A DNA stretch of 64,000 nucleotides, taken from NCBI GenBank assembly GCA_032717465.1, contig CM064655.1, forward strand, positions 15,228,652 to 15,292,651, in the 5' to 3' direction. Of the stretch, positions 44,795-59,500 are shown piece after piece (the stretch's first letter is position 1; each line of letters opens with the position of its first letter). The translations under genes were made by a program, and so were the position numbers. Under the pieces are notes generated by a model. The model saw nothing but the letters and a program-made list of their open reading frames with translations. It did no database searches and was not told the DNA's origin. Source of the stretch: Coenobita brevimanus (lineage: Eukaryota; Arthropoda; Malacostraca; Decapoda; Coenobitidae).

Positions 44795-45172
44795 CATCTA
44801 TCTACTTATCTACCTATTTATTTACAACCATACGTCTTAATCTCCGAGGAGGTGGTCTTGCCCTCCGTCATCAGGCTGCCCTTCCCCCAACTCACACCAC
44901 CTTCATTCAAAATACCTGCCAACCTCGTCGTTCCACCTCACCTTCGGTCTCCCTCTCAGTCTTCCCCGCACTCACATACACTCTCCTATCAATTTCTCAT
45001 TTTCCATTCTTTCCACGTAGCCGAACCATCTCACGTACCCCTAAACTTTCCACATCAACAATACAACGTTTTCGAACTTCCTCATTCACATGTCGTCCAC
45101 ATTACTGGACACGTTCCTCTCAGATAACATATTTCCACTCCTCTCACTCGTGTGTTCTTCATACCGTACATT
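44795..45172 (-). mobile_element. Highly diverged family C retrotransposon 3' end
   Basis: Aligns base by base, with many changes, to 40765-41180: a degraded ATCT tail (44795-44820), CTTCCCCCAACTCACACCAC, CACTCACATACACTCTCC, CATTCTTTCCACGTAGCCG and TTTCCACTCCTCTCACTCGT. It must be much older than the other family C copies. Its upstream end abuts the T-rich stretch before the TG tract. Confidence 0.7.
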
Positions 45173-45250
45173 CCTTTTTTTATCTCACCTTTTTTTTTTC
45201 TTTAGCGCTTTAACTATTGTTCCCTCCTTTCCTCTTCGTATGAATCGACG

Positions 45251-46727
<1,477 letters not shown>

Positions 46728-47180
46728 CACCTTTACTCCCTCTCCTTCCCTTCCTCCCTTCCAATACCTTTACTCCCTCTCCTTCCCTACCTCCCTTCCA
46801 ATACCTTTACTCCCTCTCCTTCCCTTCCTCCCTTCCAATACCTTTACTCCCTCTCCTTCCCTTCCTCCCTTCCAATACCTTTACTCCCTCTCCTTCACTT
46901 CCTCCCTTCCAATACCTTTACTCCCTCTCCTTCACTTCCTCCTTCCAATACCTTTACTCCCTCTCCTTCACTTCCTCCCTTCCAATACCTTTACTCCCTC
47001 TCCTTCACTTCCTCCCTTCCAATACCTTTACTCCCTCTCCTTCCCTTCCTCCCTTCCAATACCTTTACTCCCTCTCCTTCACTTCCTCCCTTCCAATACC
47101 TTTACTCCCTCTCCTTCCCTTCCTCCCTTCCAATACCTTTACTCCCTCCCCTTCCCTTCCTCCCTTCCAATACCTTCACT
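46728..47180 (+). repeat. 37-bp pyrimidine minisatellite
   Basis: About twelve units of CTTTACTCCCTCTCCTTCCC followed by TTCCTCCCTTCCAATAC; a CTTCACTTCC variant alternates with CTTCCCTTCC. More diverged units continue to about 47520. Confidence 0.95.

Positions 47181-49206
<2,026 letters not shown>

Positions 49207-49247
<41 letters not shown>
49207..49247. repeat. TA microsatellite
   Basis: 41 bases of TA repeat preceded by CATA repeats. Confidence 0.95.
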
Positions 49248-49248
<1 letters not shown>

Positions 49249-49871
49249 CTGAATGTAAAAAGTGTAGGTATAAAACTGCGTAAATTTAAAAGCTAAAAAT
49301 CCTATCACACAGTACTAAGTAATGGTACCTGTACTGTACATGTACTCATAAATCATTACAATAGGCAATGCTAAAAGCCATGAAGTCAGTAACTTTAGTC
49401 TGGTCACAAACACTTTCCTTTCAGAGGCACGTAATCTTCACAACATAAATATGCCTCTCTTACTTTACCTTAGTTCGACATACAAAGTGGCCAAGAGATA
49501 ATTGAGACTTAAGACGAGTAGCGAAACCTGTCAACCGGACACTTATTATGTGTGACATATTACAATTTTCTTATATTAACTACTCTGCTTTTTCAGGCGT
49601 GCTGCATCAGAATAACACACTTTTAAGGAAGTTTATAAAGGTTCCAGTATTTAAGTATGATTATCCAGAAACATAAATTTAGCGCTGATGTCGTTAGCTA
49701 GAATCTTTATGCCACAATTATTCACCATCTACTGTATTAGCTTCCATTAAAACACATTTCCTGCAATACTTTCTTCCAAACTCCTCCATTTCCCTGTTAT
49801 CATCTACCCATCCCTTGTATCATTTAACCATACGTTCTACTGTACATTTACTATACAGGTACCTTTTCCAC
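49248..49871. other. Unassigned DNA
   Basis: No gene or shared repeat recognised. Confidence 0.5.
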
Positions 49872-50069
49872 ATTAATTTACCCCACGTTTTAGTCCTCTC
49901 GCAGCTTAGTGTACATAGCTCAGTGGCTGGAAGAGGCAGTGCAACAGATCTACATCTTTTCCATTGCAATTCCTTGTGGCTTGCATCATATTCTAGTGTT
50001 AATCTTATGCTACAACGCAGCATCCATGAGAGTTGGCCATTTTGGGCCACGTAAAAGTAAACAGAGTAT
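49872..50069 (+). repeat. Dispersed repeat family E, copy 2
   Basis: Aligns with 1549-1757 and 57705-57874: TTTTAGTCCTCTCGCAGCTT near the start, AGTGTTAATCTTATGCTAC, then CAGCATCCATGAGAG and GGCCACGTAAAAGTA. Confidence 0.6.
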
Positions 50070-50164
50070 AGTAAGTCTCTCGAGGTCGGCTCTTCCCTTG
50101 TATATTATTTCAGCTAACGTCAGACAATTTTGTTCAACTGAGTCATAAAAGCCTGAGTGTTGTT

Positions 50165-50166
<2 letters not shown>
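50070..50166 (+). repeat. TTAA family, subfamily 2
   Basis: GTCTCTCGAGGTCGG, then TTCAGCTAACGTCAGACAAT and GAGTCATAAAAGCCTGAG. Adjoins the family E copy. Confidence 0.6.

Positions 50167-50244
<78 letters not shown>
50167..50244. repeat. TA microsatellite, tail of the family D element
   Basis: 78 bases of TA repeat directly at the 3' end of the minus-strand family D element. Confidence 0.95.
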
Positions 50245-50247
<3 letters not shown>

Positions 50248-50957
50248 AGGCTGCTTCCCCCAAGGAAATGGAGGTAGCCGAGACAGGATGACTCACTCTC
50301 CATTTACTCATCCATTCAAACACATTCATTCGCATCTTAGCCCCAAAGGGGAGAACGGACAGATCCTCACCGCACCACACCGCACAAGGGTCAACTGGGC
50401 AATGCAATCAGTGACATCCGCAGCAGGGCCCGACAGCAGAACTGGTTTACCCCTGCCACATCATAACAGACCCATCCCCTTACCCGCTCCTGACCTGACT
50501 AGCTGATCAGACCAAATGCGGGAGAATATCCCCTCAGGGCTGCGTCATCACTTATTCATTCACAATTTCTCTCCATTTATTTCTGTCACGCACAGCCACT
50601 CTTCCTTGCTCAACAGACATCCCTCTCGCATCCAGCGCTCTCTTCACACTGTCCATCCATCCTATTCGTGGTCTTCCTCTCAGCCTTACACCTCTCACAT
50701 CAGATCTAGTTATCTTTTTCACCAATCGCTCATTATCCATTCTCTCCATATGCCCAAACCATTGCAACACCCTCTGCTCAACTCTGCCAGCCATCTCCCG
50801 AACAACTCCAGTTCTCCTTCGCACTTCATCATTTCGCACCCGATCCATACGCGTCACTCCACACATACTCCTCAGACATCTCATCTCCATTACATTCAAA
50901 CTTTTCCTCTCTGCTACACCCATATTCCATGTTTCAGCCCCATACTGTATATGTACC
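50245..50957 (-). mobile_element. 5'-truncated family D non-LTR retrotransposon
   Basis: The minus-strand element holds the C-terminal coding part (50957-50552) and about 300 bp of 3' region, which ends AGCAGCCTAGG just before the TA repeat. Its 5' side is cut at about 50958 by a TTAA-family sequence. It is the only copy in the window. Confidence 0.7.
50552..50957 (-). pseudogene. C-terminal tail of a family D reverse transcriptase
   Basis: The minus strand translates to YGAETWNMGVAERKSLNVME, MRCLRSMCGVTRMDRVRN, VLQWFGHMERMDNERLVKK and LRGRPRIGWMDSVKRAL, ending in a stop at 50552. This order (GAETW, MRCLR...CGVTR, WFGHMERM, GRPR.GW) is the tail found after the polymerase in RTE-like elements; families C and C2 have the same layout but different sequence. 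The frame is undamaged over about 135 codons. It stays open upstream to 51040, but those first 28 or so codons come from an inserted TTAA-family sequence, not from the retrotransposon. The polymerase domain is missing. Confidence 0.8.
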
Positions 50958-51053
50958 ACTAAACCTTTCACGGTCGGGACAACCTCAGCATTCCATTCCA
51001 ACTTACGCCACACGATTTTATTCATTCGAGCGTAATTCACATATGCCGAAGTG
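50958..51053 (+). repeat. TTAA family, subfamily 2 fragment joined to family D
   Basis: CTAAACCTTTCACGGTCGGG, then CTTACGCCACACGATTTTAT. It replaces the upstream part of the family D element and adjoins a full TTAA-family element on its right. Confidence 0.6.
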
Positions 51054-51260
51054 CTAACCCACTCAATCCAGACTTTTTTTTTTTTTTAATTACTGTTGCT
51101 CCAACCTAACGATTAATTAAGCTAAGGAATGACGTCTTGCCGTGAAGGAGATAATGACGGCTTCATCTGACCTCCTTCATTTCCAAAAATCTATATTGTA
51201 CGCTGAGTGAAAACGTCTGGAGAATAATTACACTAAATGTCACCGGACTGAAGTGGTTAC
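51054..51260. mobile_element. TTAA-family inverted-repeat element
   Basis: CTAACCCACTCAATCCAGAC on the left and GTCACCGGACTGAAGTGGTT on the right are mutual inverted repeats. AAGCTAAGGAATGACGTC and GCTGAGTGAAAACGTCTGG lie inside. About 207 bp. Confidence 0.7.
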
Positions 51261-51369
51261 CCTTTATTCCTTTCCTTCGATAATGCTGCTCCTTTTCCTC
51301 TTCTTTCTCTTACAAAGATTTCTCCTCTTGTTTCTGCTTCCTTCATCTGCTATTATCCAAAACAAAATA

Positions 51370-51526
51370 TTAACCCTTTGAACCAGAATTCAGCCTAGCA
51401 GAGCCCATTAATAGTGAAGAGGTTAAGGAATGTTAAATCTAACCCTTCCAGTTGAAAGATCCCATTCTCATTATAGCCTAGCCTGGAGACACCATGAGTA
51501 AAATATAATCGCAGTATAGAGGTTAA
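51370..51526. mobile_element. Decayed TTAA-family element
   Basis: Starts TTAACCCTTTGAACC and ends TATAGAGGTTAA; the middle has GAGGTTAAGG and TCTAACCCTTCCAG, so two partial copies may be joined. Confidence 0.45.
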
Positions 51527-52103
51527 TGTGACGGGGAGCTTGGTATAATGATATGAACAATCCGAAAAATTCGAAGACCAATGGAATAATCACAAGGATG
51601 GTAAAGTGCATATAAGGATTAGAAAGGTGAAAGGTTTGTAGTTCAAGCTGGTCAGGAAGGAATTAAAAAAAAGTAATCGGAGAGGAAACTGATAATGAGA
51701 TGGAAACTGGATCCTGAGATGAGACACAGATGGAAGGAGAAGTAAGGTGACACTAGCATGAGGCGAGGAAGGATATCAAGGGGCAGGGCGGCTTTGATAA
51801 TGGGGCCATAGGATAGGAGGAAGGATTGGTTAGATTACATGATAGGGTGGCAGGATGGTAGTTTGGACAAATATAAGACTGGCTAAAGGATCGGTCATGT
51901 ATCAAAAGGCATGGCGGCAGGACAGTGGTCTGGCCAATACAGGAGAAGTGAGGTCAAATGATCACAGGTCTGGGAGGCAGGACGATGGCTTGAACAAGAG
52001 AACAGTAAGACAGAGTAATGGCCGGGGTTATAGTCTTGAGTGGCACGGCGATGGAGAGCCTGTACAACGGCTGCATTCCCACTGGCTTGGGAATTTCATG
52101 GCA

Positions 52104-52105
<2 letters not shown>
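51527..52105. other. Purine-rich unassigned DNA
   Basis: GGCAGGACGATGG and GGCAGGATGGTAG-like phrases at 51848-51990 suggest a decayed minisatellite related to the 32-bp array at 53262. No gene recognised. Confidence 0.5.

Positions 52106-52160
<55 letters not shown>
52106..52160. repeat. TA microsatellite
   Basis: 55 bases of TA repeat ending at the first base of a SINE. Confidence 0.97.
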
Positions 52161-52162
<2 letters not shown>

Positions 52163-52550
52163 AGCCTCTGTGGTACAGTGGTAGTGTGCGCGTTTCGTAC
52201 CCGGGTGAACCAGGGTTCGCGCCCCGCCAGGGTAATAAACTTTGAAAGTGTTCACCCGGCCACGTATTGCATTGGCGGACACAAGGCATGCTGTGGCTGA
52301 ACCAGTGTCGCTTACTATAAAGTATGCTTGCACTCAGTCGGCTTGCGCGGGCTGATTACACTTGGTTCACAGACTACACACACATCCAAAGCCACTCCAA
52401 CACTACAATTACACTTACAAGCACTTCTCACCCTACATACAATCTCTAGCAGACAGCCTAAGCCACTTGGTAGAGATACATTGGCTGTATCGTCCCGACT
52501 TCGCTCGGGATAGGCCTGTCCTGCAGTGGATACTCAAACGGCTGATGATG
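52161..52550 (+). mobile_element. tRNA-derived SINE between TA repeats
   Basis: Starts GGAGCCTCTGTGGTACAGTG, with a tRNA-like head of about 70 bases, a body of about 300 bases, and a GATGATGAT end that runs into a TA repeat (52551-52574). The hairpin CGTCCCGACTTCGCTCGGGA lies near the 3' end. The acceptor ends do not pair, so it is not a functional tRNA. Confidence 0.75.
52171..52223 (+). promoter_or_regulatory. Polymerase III A and B boxes of the SINE
   Basis: A box TGGTACAGTGGTAG at 52171-52184 and B box GGGTTCGCGCC at 52213-52223. The B box has C in place of the usual A after TTCG, the same change as in the SINE at 8721. Confidence 0.6.
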
Positions 52551-52785
52551 ATATATATATATATATATATATATAATTATGTATAATAGCAGAGTGTAAC
52601 AGGCATAATAAATTGCAACGAAAAAACCTGGTACAAAGCCTAGAATGTCACGGTCCCAAGTGGGTGGGCAGGGCTACGGTGGTGATATCGAATGAAATGC
52701 GACCCGTACTCGTATATGATAAAACACGTGGTACTGTGGCATAACAAAGAGTGGCTTAGGGGTATGCAGGTACGCCTCGACAAAG

Positions 52786-52787
<2 letters not shown>
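52551..52787. other. TA repeat and unassigned DNA
   Basis: A 24-base TA repeat, then unassigned sequence. Confidence 0.6.

Positions 52788-52838
<51 letters not shown>
52788..52838. repeat. TA microsatellite
   Basis: 51 bases of TA repeat just left of a TTAA-family element. Confidence 0.97.
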
Positions 52839-52840
<2 letters not shown>

Positions 52841-52842
52841 AA

Positions 52843-53066
52843 TTTATCCCTTCATACCATGACGCAAATCTAAATTTACTACTACTACTACTACTACTAC
52901 TACTAACGTACCTGATGATTTTACTCAGTTTAGGAATAATCTCTGATACTGAAGTGAAGGGATAAAGAATAAAACTAATCTCTCCATTTTGAACTGTCTC
53001 CTAATCTGGACAAAATCGACCAGAGGCAGCAGGAATAAACTTTAATTATGTCATCGCATCAAAGTG
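52843..53066. mobile_element. TTAA-family element with a TAC expansion
   Basis: Left arm TTTATCCCTTCATACCATGA, then a TAC trinucleotide run (52878-52905) at the place of the T-rich stretch, then CTGATGATTTTACTCAG; right arm CTGGACAAAATCGACCAG and ATGTCATCGCATCAAAGTGG. Confidence 0.7.
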
Positions 53067-53261
53067 GCCGGAAAGATACGATGGCCAAGTGATACGACGG
53101 TACGACAGGATAGTCACGCACCAGAAATGGAAAAAGCCTGGCCAAGTAATAGATGGCAGAGTAACACTGTGGCCTTGTAACAGGATGGTGGTGTAACAAA
53201 GTGGTAAAGTAACACGATAGCTGCGAATGGGAATGGTCAAGTAATAGGATGGCAGGGTACA

Positions 53262-53866
53262 GGGGAGGGCTACTGGTAGGATGGCAGGGTAGGAAAGTGG
53301 GCAAGTGGCAGGATGGCAGTGTAGGATGGCAGGGTAGGAAAGTGCGCAAGGGACAGGATGGCAGGGTAACGGAGTAGGTAAAGGGTAGGACGGCAGGGTA
53401 GGAGAATGGGCAAGGGATAGGATGGCAGGGTAGTGGAGTGGGCAAGGGGTAGGATGGCAGGATAAGGGAGTGGGCAAGGGGTAGGATGGCAGGGTAGGGA
53501 AATGGGCAAGGGATAGGATGGCAGGGTAAGGGACAGGATGGCAGGATAGGAATGGGCAAGGGGTAGGATGACAGGGTAAGGTAGTGGGCAAGGGGTAGGA
53601 TGGCAGAGTAAGGTAGTGGGCAAGGGGTAGGATGGCAGAGTAAGGTAGTGGGCAAGGGGTAGGATGGCAGGGTAAGGTAGTGGGCAAGGGGTAGGATGGC
53701 AGAGTAAGGTAGTGGGCAAGGGGTAGGATGGCAGAGTAAGGTAGTGGGCAAGGGATAGGATGGCAGAGTAAGGTAGTGGGCAAGGGGTAGGATGGCAGGG
53801 TAAGGTAGTGGGCAAGGGGTAGGATGGCAGGGTAAGGTAGTGGGCAAGGGGTAGGATAGGTGGTCG
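53262..53866 (+). repeat. 32-bp minisatellite
   Basis: About 18 units of GGATGGCAGGGTAAGGTAGT followed by GGGCAAGGGGTA. Units right of 53560 are nearly identical; those to the left vary in length (26-45). Long proline/leucine-rich minus-strand frames are repeat translations, not a gene. Confidence 0.95.
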
Positions 53867-53964
53867 GCGGGGCAGGGCAGGGTGGCAGGACAAGGAAGGA
53901 GGTGTAGGAGTCGGGCGCGGCGCTGCGGTAGTCACAGGGATCAATAGAGGAGTCCCGGGTCCTT

Positions 53965-54482
53965 TCTTCCTTCAGAGGTGGGCTTCTCTTCAACCATCTA
54001 GATTCACGCATTGTAATTGTCTTTAAAATGTCCCTCTGTGCCTAATTATAATCCTTCTTCGTGATCCCGGTCGCTGTGAAAGAATGGTCCTTTGTCCTTC
54101 TTTCAGAAGGGATGGTTCTCCTCTCCCATCAGTATTCACACACCGTACTTTTCTAAATGCTCCTTTGTGCATAATTCCAATTATTTTTTTCATGATATTG
54201 GTTGATGTGTGCAAGTGTGACCCGATGTCTCCATTCAGAGGTGTGGTTTCTCCCTACCATCTACATTCCACTACGGTCCTCCTGCTAGTAAATGTCCTTT
54301 AGACCTACACCTACTTATATTTTCATGTACTGGCCTCACAGTCTTTACTACGGAAGAGTGGTTAACCCTCTGCCACCAACATTCCACAATTGTCCTTCCT
54401 CCTCACAGAGGTGTGGTTCGCTCCCTCCTATCTATATTCGACCATAGTCATTCCTTCCTATAAAGGTGCGGCTCCCCCTCTG

Positions 54483-54546
<64 letters not shown>

Positions 54547-54610
54547 CACCACTCTTCTTCCTTCCTTCCTTCAGAGATATGGTTCGTCCTTTCCCATCTA
54601 CGGCTCCCGT
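53965..54610 (+). repeat. Long-period degenerate tandem repeat
   Basis: Phrases CCTTCAGAGGTGGGCTTCTC, TTCAGAAGGGATGGTTCTCC, TTCAGAGGTGTGGTTTCTCC, CACAGAGGTGTGGTTCGCTC and CTTCAGAGATATGGTTCGTC, each followed by CCATCTACATTC or similar, recur about every 80-150 bases. A TA repeat (54484-54544) interrupts the array. Confidence 0.7.
54484..54544. repeat. TA microsatellite
   Basis: 61 bases of TA repeat inside the long-period array. Confidence 0.97.
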
Positions 54611-54689
54611 AACTTAATTAACATCGCCCGGAGGTAACATGATTAAACTAAATTAATGACATCGTAGTGACGTACGTCTTCCTCAGTCT

Positions 54690-55115
54690 CCTCCTTATTA
54701 ACAATTCTATCCTTTATATTCTTATATTCCCTCTTCTTCATAATATTCTACTTTACAGTCTTCCTTCTAATCCTTCCCCATTCCCCCCTTCGAAATACTC
54801 CCCTTTACATTCTTCTTTCCTTCCCTGTCCGTTGTGCCTCTTCACAATATTCGCCTCCATATTATTATTCTCATCCATTCCTCAGTCTCCCTCTTCTTCA
54901 CAATATTAACTTTCAAAACCTTCCTTCCATTCCCGCCCCACACATCGTCTGCTGTAAACTCCCTCACTCTTTCTTCATTCTTCCCCTTCTTCATGATATT
55001 TTCCAATACATTTATCTTTCCTTATTTTCCCTCTTCTTCAGAATTTTATCCTCTATGTTCTTCCGTATTCTCTCTCTTCACGCCTTTCCTCTCTACACTC
55101 TTCCACTCCCTCCGC
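54690..55115 (+). repeat. Degenerate pyrimidine-rich tandem repeat
   Basis: CCCTCTTCTTCATAATATTC, CCTCTTCACAATATTCGCC, CCTCTTCTTCACAATATTAA and CCCTTCTTCATGATATTTTC recur at about 60-bp spacing. Confidence 0.65.
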
Positions 55116-55644
55116 GCACCCCATCTTCACCTAGGCTCCTCGGCGGAATCAGTGCGTGTGGCTGCGTGCGAGACTTGTGAATCTTTTATCAGCCGTCCTC
55201 GCCCCGGCTTCCTTCCCACCTCCCTCGACTCCTCGCTTACCGCGCCACAAAATGGGGCCGTAATAAAGGCACGCTAATTGCCCTCACACCTAACTCCTGT
55301 CTGCATGACCAATCACAGCTGGGTAAATTGATCTAGATGAGGTAGGAGACGCCATTTAGGTCCTGAAGACGACAGGAAGGGGGTAGCTCCTTGGTCAAAA
55401 CAGTATTCTAGGTGACATAGAGGCCTGATGGCAATGCCTCCTAGCGATATCTGTTGCATCTGACATGCTACCATTCTTTTCTGTGTTACTTACATCGCTT
55501 TGATACCGATATAGTTTGCCTCATTATAATATAAGAGGATAAGGTGACATAATATGTGGTAGAAATCGATACGAAAGAAGAATTAGGAAATCTCCAAAAT
55601 CACCCAGAATAAGGCTCCTAGTGGGCTAAACTAGAGAAGATGAA
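55116..55644. other. Unassigned DNA
   Basis: No gene or shared repeat recognised. Confidence 0.5.
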
Positions 55645-55860
55645 GTTACCTCTTGGAATTTGGTGACATTATTAAAAGTTCATCTTTACTACTTCCTAAT
55701 GATTTAAACCTAAGAAAAGCCACTCGTACTGAATGGGTTAATGAATGCTATTATCTAACTCGCACAGTTATAACAAAATCTCTCCAAAGCTGACTATAAG
55801 CCACCTAGAGATAGCAGGAATAAAATACAGTACGGTACGCCATAGCTGTGAAGGGGTTAA
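55645..55860. mobile_element. TTAA-family inverted-repeat element
   Basis: Left arm GTTACCTCTTGGAATTTGGT; right arm GATAGCAGGAATAAAATACA and ATAGCTGTGAAGGGGTTAA. TTAA is intact on the right (55857-55860). Confidence 0.7.
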
Positions 55861-56149
55861 ACTGAAATGAATGTGGCTATTGTTATTACTTGGTCTGGAT
55901 AGTTTTTTTTTTTTTTTTCCCCATCCCCCTTCGGCATGGGTTCGGTCCCTATCCCTGCCGTGGTAAGAGAGGGATCAGGGGAAGAAAGGCCGGTGTCTTG
56001 CTGAGGCTTCTTGGAGATCCCCGAGAAGTAAAAACTGTGTAGCGATCTCCCTCGCGGCCCGGATACACACATTACATAACCCCTCTCCTTCCCCTTCCTC
56101 TTCACTGTTTTCCTTTATCGATGGTTCTTTTCTGTGAACATATTGTAAG
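55861..56149. other. Unassigned DNA with a B-box-like motif
   Basis: GGGTTCGGTCCC at 55939-55950 resembles a polymerase III B box and follows a T run (55904-55918), but no A box is found. Confidence 0.4.
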
Positions 56150-56415
56150 AAGCCAACATTTTCCTATGATCGTTTCGTAAGTCGCCATTCTTGTCCTTTA
56201 AATGTATCGTAACTACTATCATTTTCCTTTAATCGTATCGTAAGTCGTCATCTTCCTCTAAGCGTATCCTGTCACCATAATTTTCTTCTGAACGTATCCT
56301 AAGTCGCCATAATTTTCTTCTGAACGTATCCTAAGTCGCCATTATTTTCCTCTGGTCGTATCCTAAGTCACCGTCATTTTCCTCTGAAAGTATCCAAAGT
56401 CGCCATCATTTGCAT
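56150..56415 (+). repeat. 32-bp minisatellite, diverged
   Basis: About eight units of CGTATCCTAAGTCGCCATCA followed by TTTTCCTCTGAA. Unrelated in sequence to the 32-bp array at 53262. Confidence 0.85.
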
Positions 56416-56984
56416 TATGTTTTCTCCAGTTCACATCCATACTATGTAACTGAAATGTGACGATATAACCAAGCATTCTTTATTCCAAGCTCCCTGCCGC
56501 CTCGCTGTGACCTCCCACGTCACTGTCTCCCGTCACACAGACCTGAGTGACGTAGGCTGGCGTGGGGCGGTCCAGCCAGCGTCGTATGTGCTAAAAATTA
56601 AATTCTTTACATGGCAGGCTGACGAGATCAAACAGCCTCACCTTTCATCACTGGGGATGATATACTTCCAGAGTAAAGCAGGGCGGATCTTAGCTGGTCT
56701 GCCAGGTGAAGTTCTTTGAAGTGTAAACATGCCGGAAAATTAAAGGTGAAATGGAGATCCTGGGATGAAATGCAGAGTGTGAAGGAAAAATATTTCACAG
56801 ACCCATCTAATTTGCAATTTCATTTTCATAACTTGAACATTTTTCGTATAAATTAAAACTTTTGCAGGATTCCGCGAGCAACAAAACTTTCTCCCCGGGG
56901 GAAGATGTCAGACTTATTTTCATTTTCTGGCCTCAGTATTCAAGTTTTGTGTATACTTCTCCTTCAATAATTTGTGCCAACGAC
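56416..56984. other. Unassigned DNA
   Basis: No gene or shared repeat recognised. Confidence 0.5.
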
Positions 56985-57075
56985 CATGCGTGGTTCTGTG
57001 GCTACAACGTTCCAGTCGGAGGGACGACCTTGCATAGGTTCGATCCCTAAGGGGTGATTTTTTTTTCTTTTTTTA
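56985..57075 (+). mobile_element. tRNA-derived SINE head
   Basis: CATGCGTGGTTCTGTGGCTA, ACGTTCCAGTCGGAGG and a B box AGGTTCGATCCC (57037-57047). The same middle block, CCAGTCGGAG, is in the element at 62024, so the two are one family. A T run follows at 57059. Confidence 0.65.
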
Positions 57076-57704
57076 CCTTTCCCAAAGTGGTTATGTTTTT
57101 TACTAGAACTGTGTCTGTTAGCAACATAATGGAATTTGAAAAGTAACAAAGGGCCATGGGACGAAAAAGCCGTTAAATTATGGGTAAAAAAGCAAGAATC
57201 TGGGTCCAGGTAACGAAAAACATGAAAAGGTAATGGCGTTGTGTTGGCGGAAGTACGCGTTCTGTAAGTGCTCTTGTCGATCATGTAATGGTCATCGATC
57301 CTTAAATGCACTGAACTACAGTAGCCCAGCCAGGGGTTCCTATGCCTCTAAGTGGGTAAAATGCGACTTTTTTTGTTTTCTGTGAATGAGTAGGGTGGCT
57401 GGTGCTAAGGTCTGGCGGGAACACAGCCGGCACCTAGATTACTCTCTTTACAGGTCCACCATCCCTCCTGTTCCTTACCCTTCCCTTCCCTTCCCCTTCC
57501 TCGCCTACCAACACTTATCCTTGCACCCTTCACTTTTAAGCCCTCCCATCACGGCTTCCTCCTCTGCTATAGCAAGTCCCTCCACAGGATTTTCGGTTCA
57601 AGATGTTGTTATTGGATGATGCCATCCTTTAGGCAAAATAAAGACTATCAAAGAGCTTTGCATTATGCTATTAGGTTGCATTATGTTATTTGGGCTATGG
57701 TTCT
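57076..57704. other. Unassigned DNA
   Basis: Pyrimidine-rich at 57460-57520. No gene recognised. Confidence 0.5.
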
Positions 57705-58599
<895 letters not shown>

Positions 58600-59028
58600 A
58601 GTATAAGGGAGGGTAAAGGGGGAAGGGCAAAGGGATAACGGGAGAAGGGAGTGGATAAAAGGGGGGATGAAAAGAGAGGGTTAAGTGGTGAGGTGATAGC
58701 AGGGGAGTTATGGGATAAGGAGAAAGGAGATGGGGTTATGGCGTGAGGAGAAAGGATAATGGGAAGAGGAGAGAGGATAAAGGGGTGAGATGAGGAGACA
58801 GTTAAGGGGTGAGGTATGAGGAGAAGTGTTAAGGGGTGAGGGGAGAGAAGTGTTTAGGGGTTAGGTGTGAAGAGAAGGGAGACGGTGGCAAGGGGTGAGG
58901 AGAAAGGATAATGAGGAGAGGAGAGGGGGTAAAGGGGTGAGGTGAGGAGAGAGTTAAGGGGTGAGGTATGAGGAGCAGAGTTAACAGATGAGGGGAGAGA
59001 AAAGTTAAGGGGTTAGGTGTGAGGAGAG

Positions 59029-59065
<37 letters not shown>

Positions 59066-59150
59066 GAGGGGGTTAAGGGGTGAGAAGAGTTCATGGATGT
59101 GGTGTGGGGACAGGGAGGGGTTAAGAGGAATGACGTGACAGTTAAGAGGC
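58600..59150 (+). repeat. Purine-rich degenerate tandem repeat
   Basis: GGGGTGAGGTGAGGAGAGAG and TTAAGGGGTGAGGTATGAGG type phrases recur at about 20-35 bases. A 27-base A run lies at 59034-59060. Confidence 0.75.
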
Positions 59151-59500
59151 GAGGTGTGGGAGAGTTACGGGAAGGGGGGACGTGTGGGAGAGTTACGGGA
59201 AGGGGTGACGTGTGGGAGAGTTAAGGGAAGGGGTGACGTGTGGGAGAGTTACGGGAAGGGGTGACGTGTGGGAGAGTTAAGGTAAGGGATGACGTGTGGG
59301 AGAGTTACGGGAAGGGGTGACGTGTGGGAGAGTTAAGGTAAGGGGTGACGTGTGGGAGAGTTACGGGAAGGGGTGACGTGTGGGAGAGTTAAGGTAAGGG
59401 GTGACGTGTGGGAGAGTTACGGGAAGGGGTGACGTGTGGGAGAGTTAAGGTAAGGGGTGACGTGTGGGAGAGTTACGGGAAGGGGTGACGTGTGGGAGAG
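59151..59500 (+). repeat. 28-bp minisatellite with alternating unit types
   Basis: Twelve units of GACGTGTGGGAGAGTT followed by ACGGGAAGGGGT or AAGGTAAGGGGT. From the third unit on, the ACGGGA and AAGGTA (or AAGGGA) types alternate strictly, making a 56-bp dimer the real repeat unit. Confidence 0.95.

Noticed and set aside
53046..54011. Minus-strand frame of 321 codons with a proline-rich repeat
   Set aside because: Translation of the 32-bp minisatellite in three overlapping frames; not a mucin or collagen-like gene.
55933..55960. B-box-like GGGTTCGGTCCC as part of a tRNA gene
   Set aside because: No matching A box or cloverleaf upstream.
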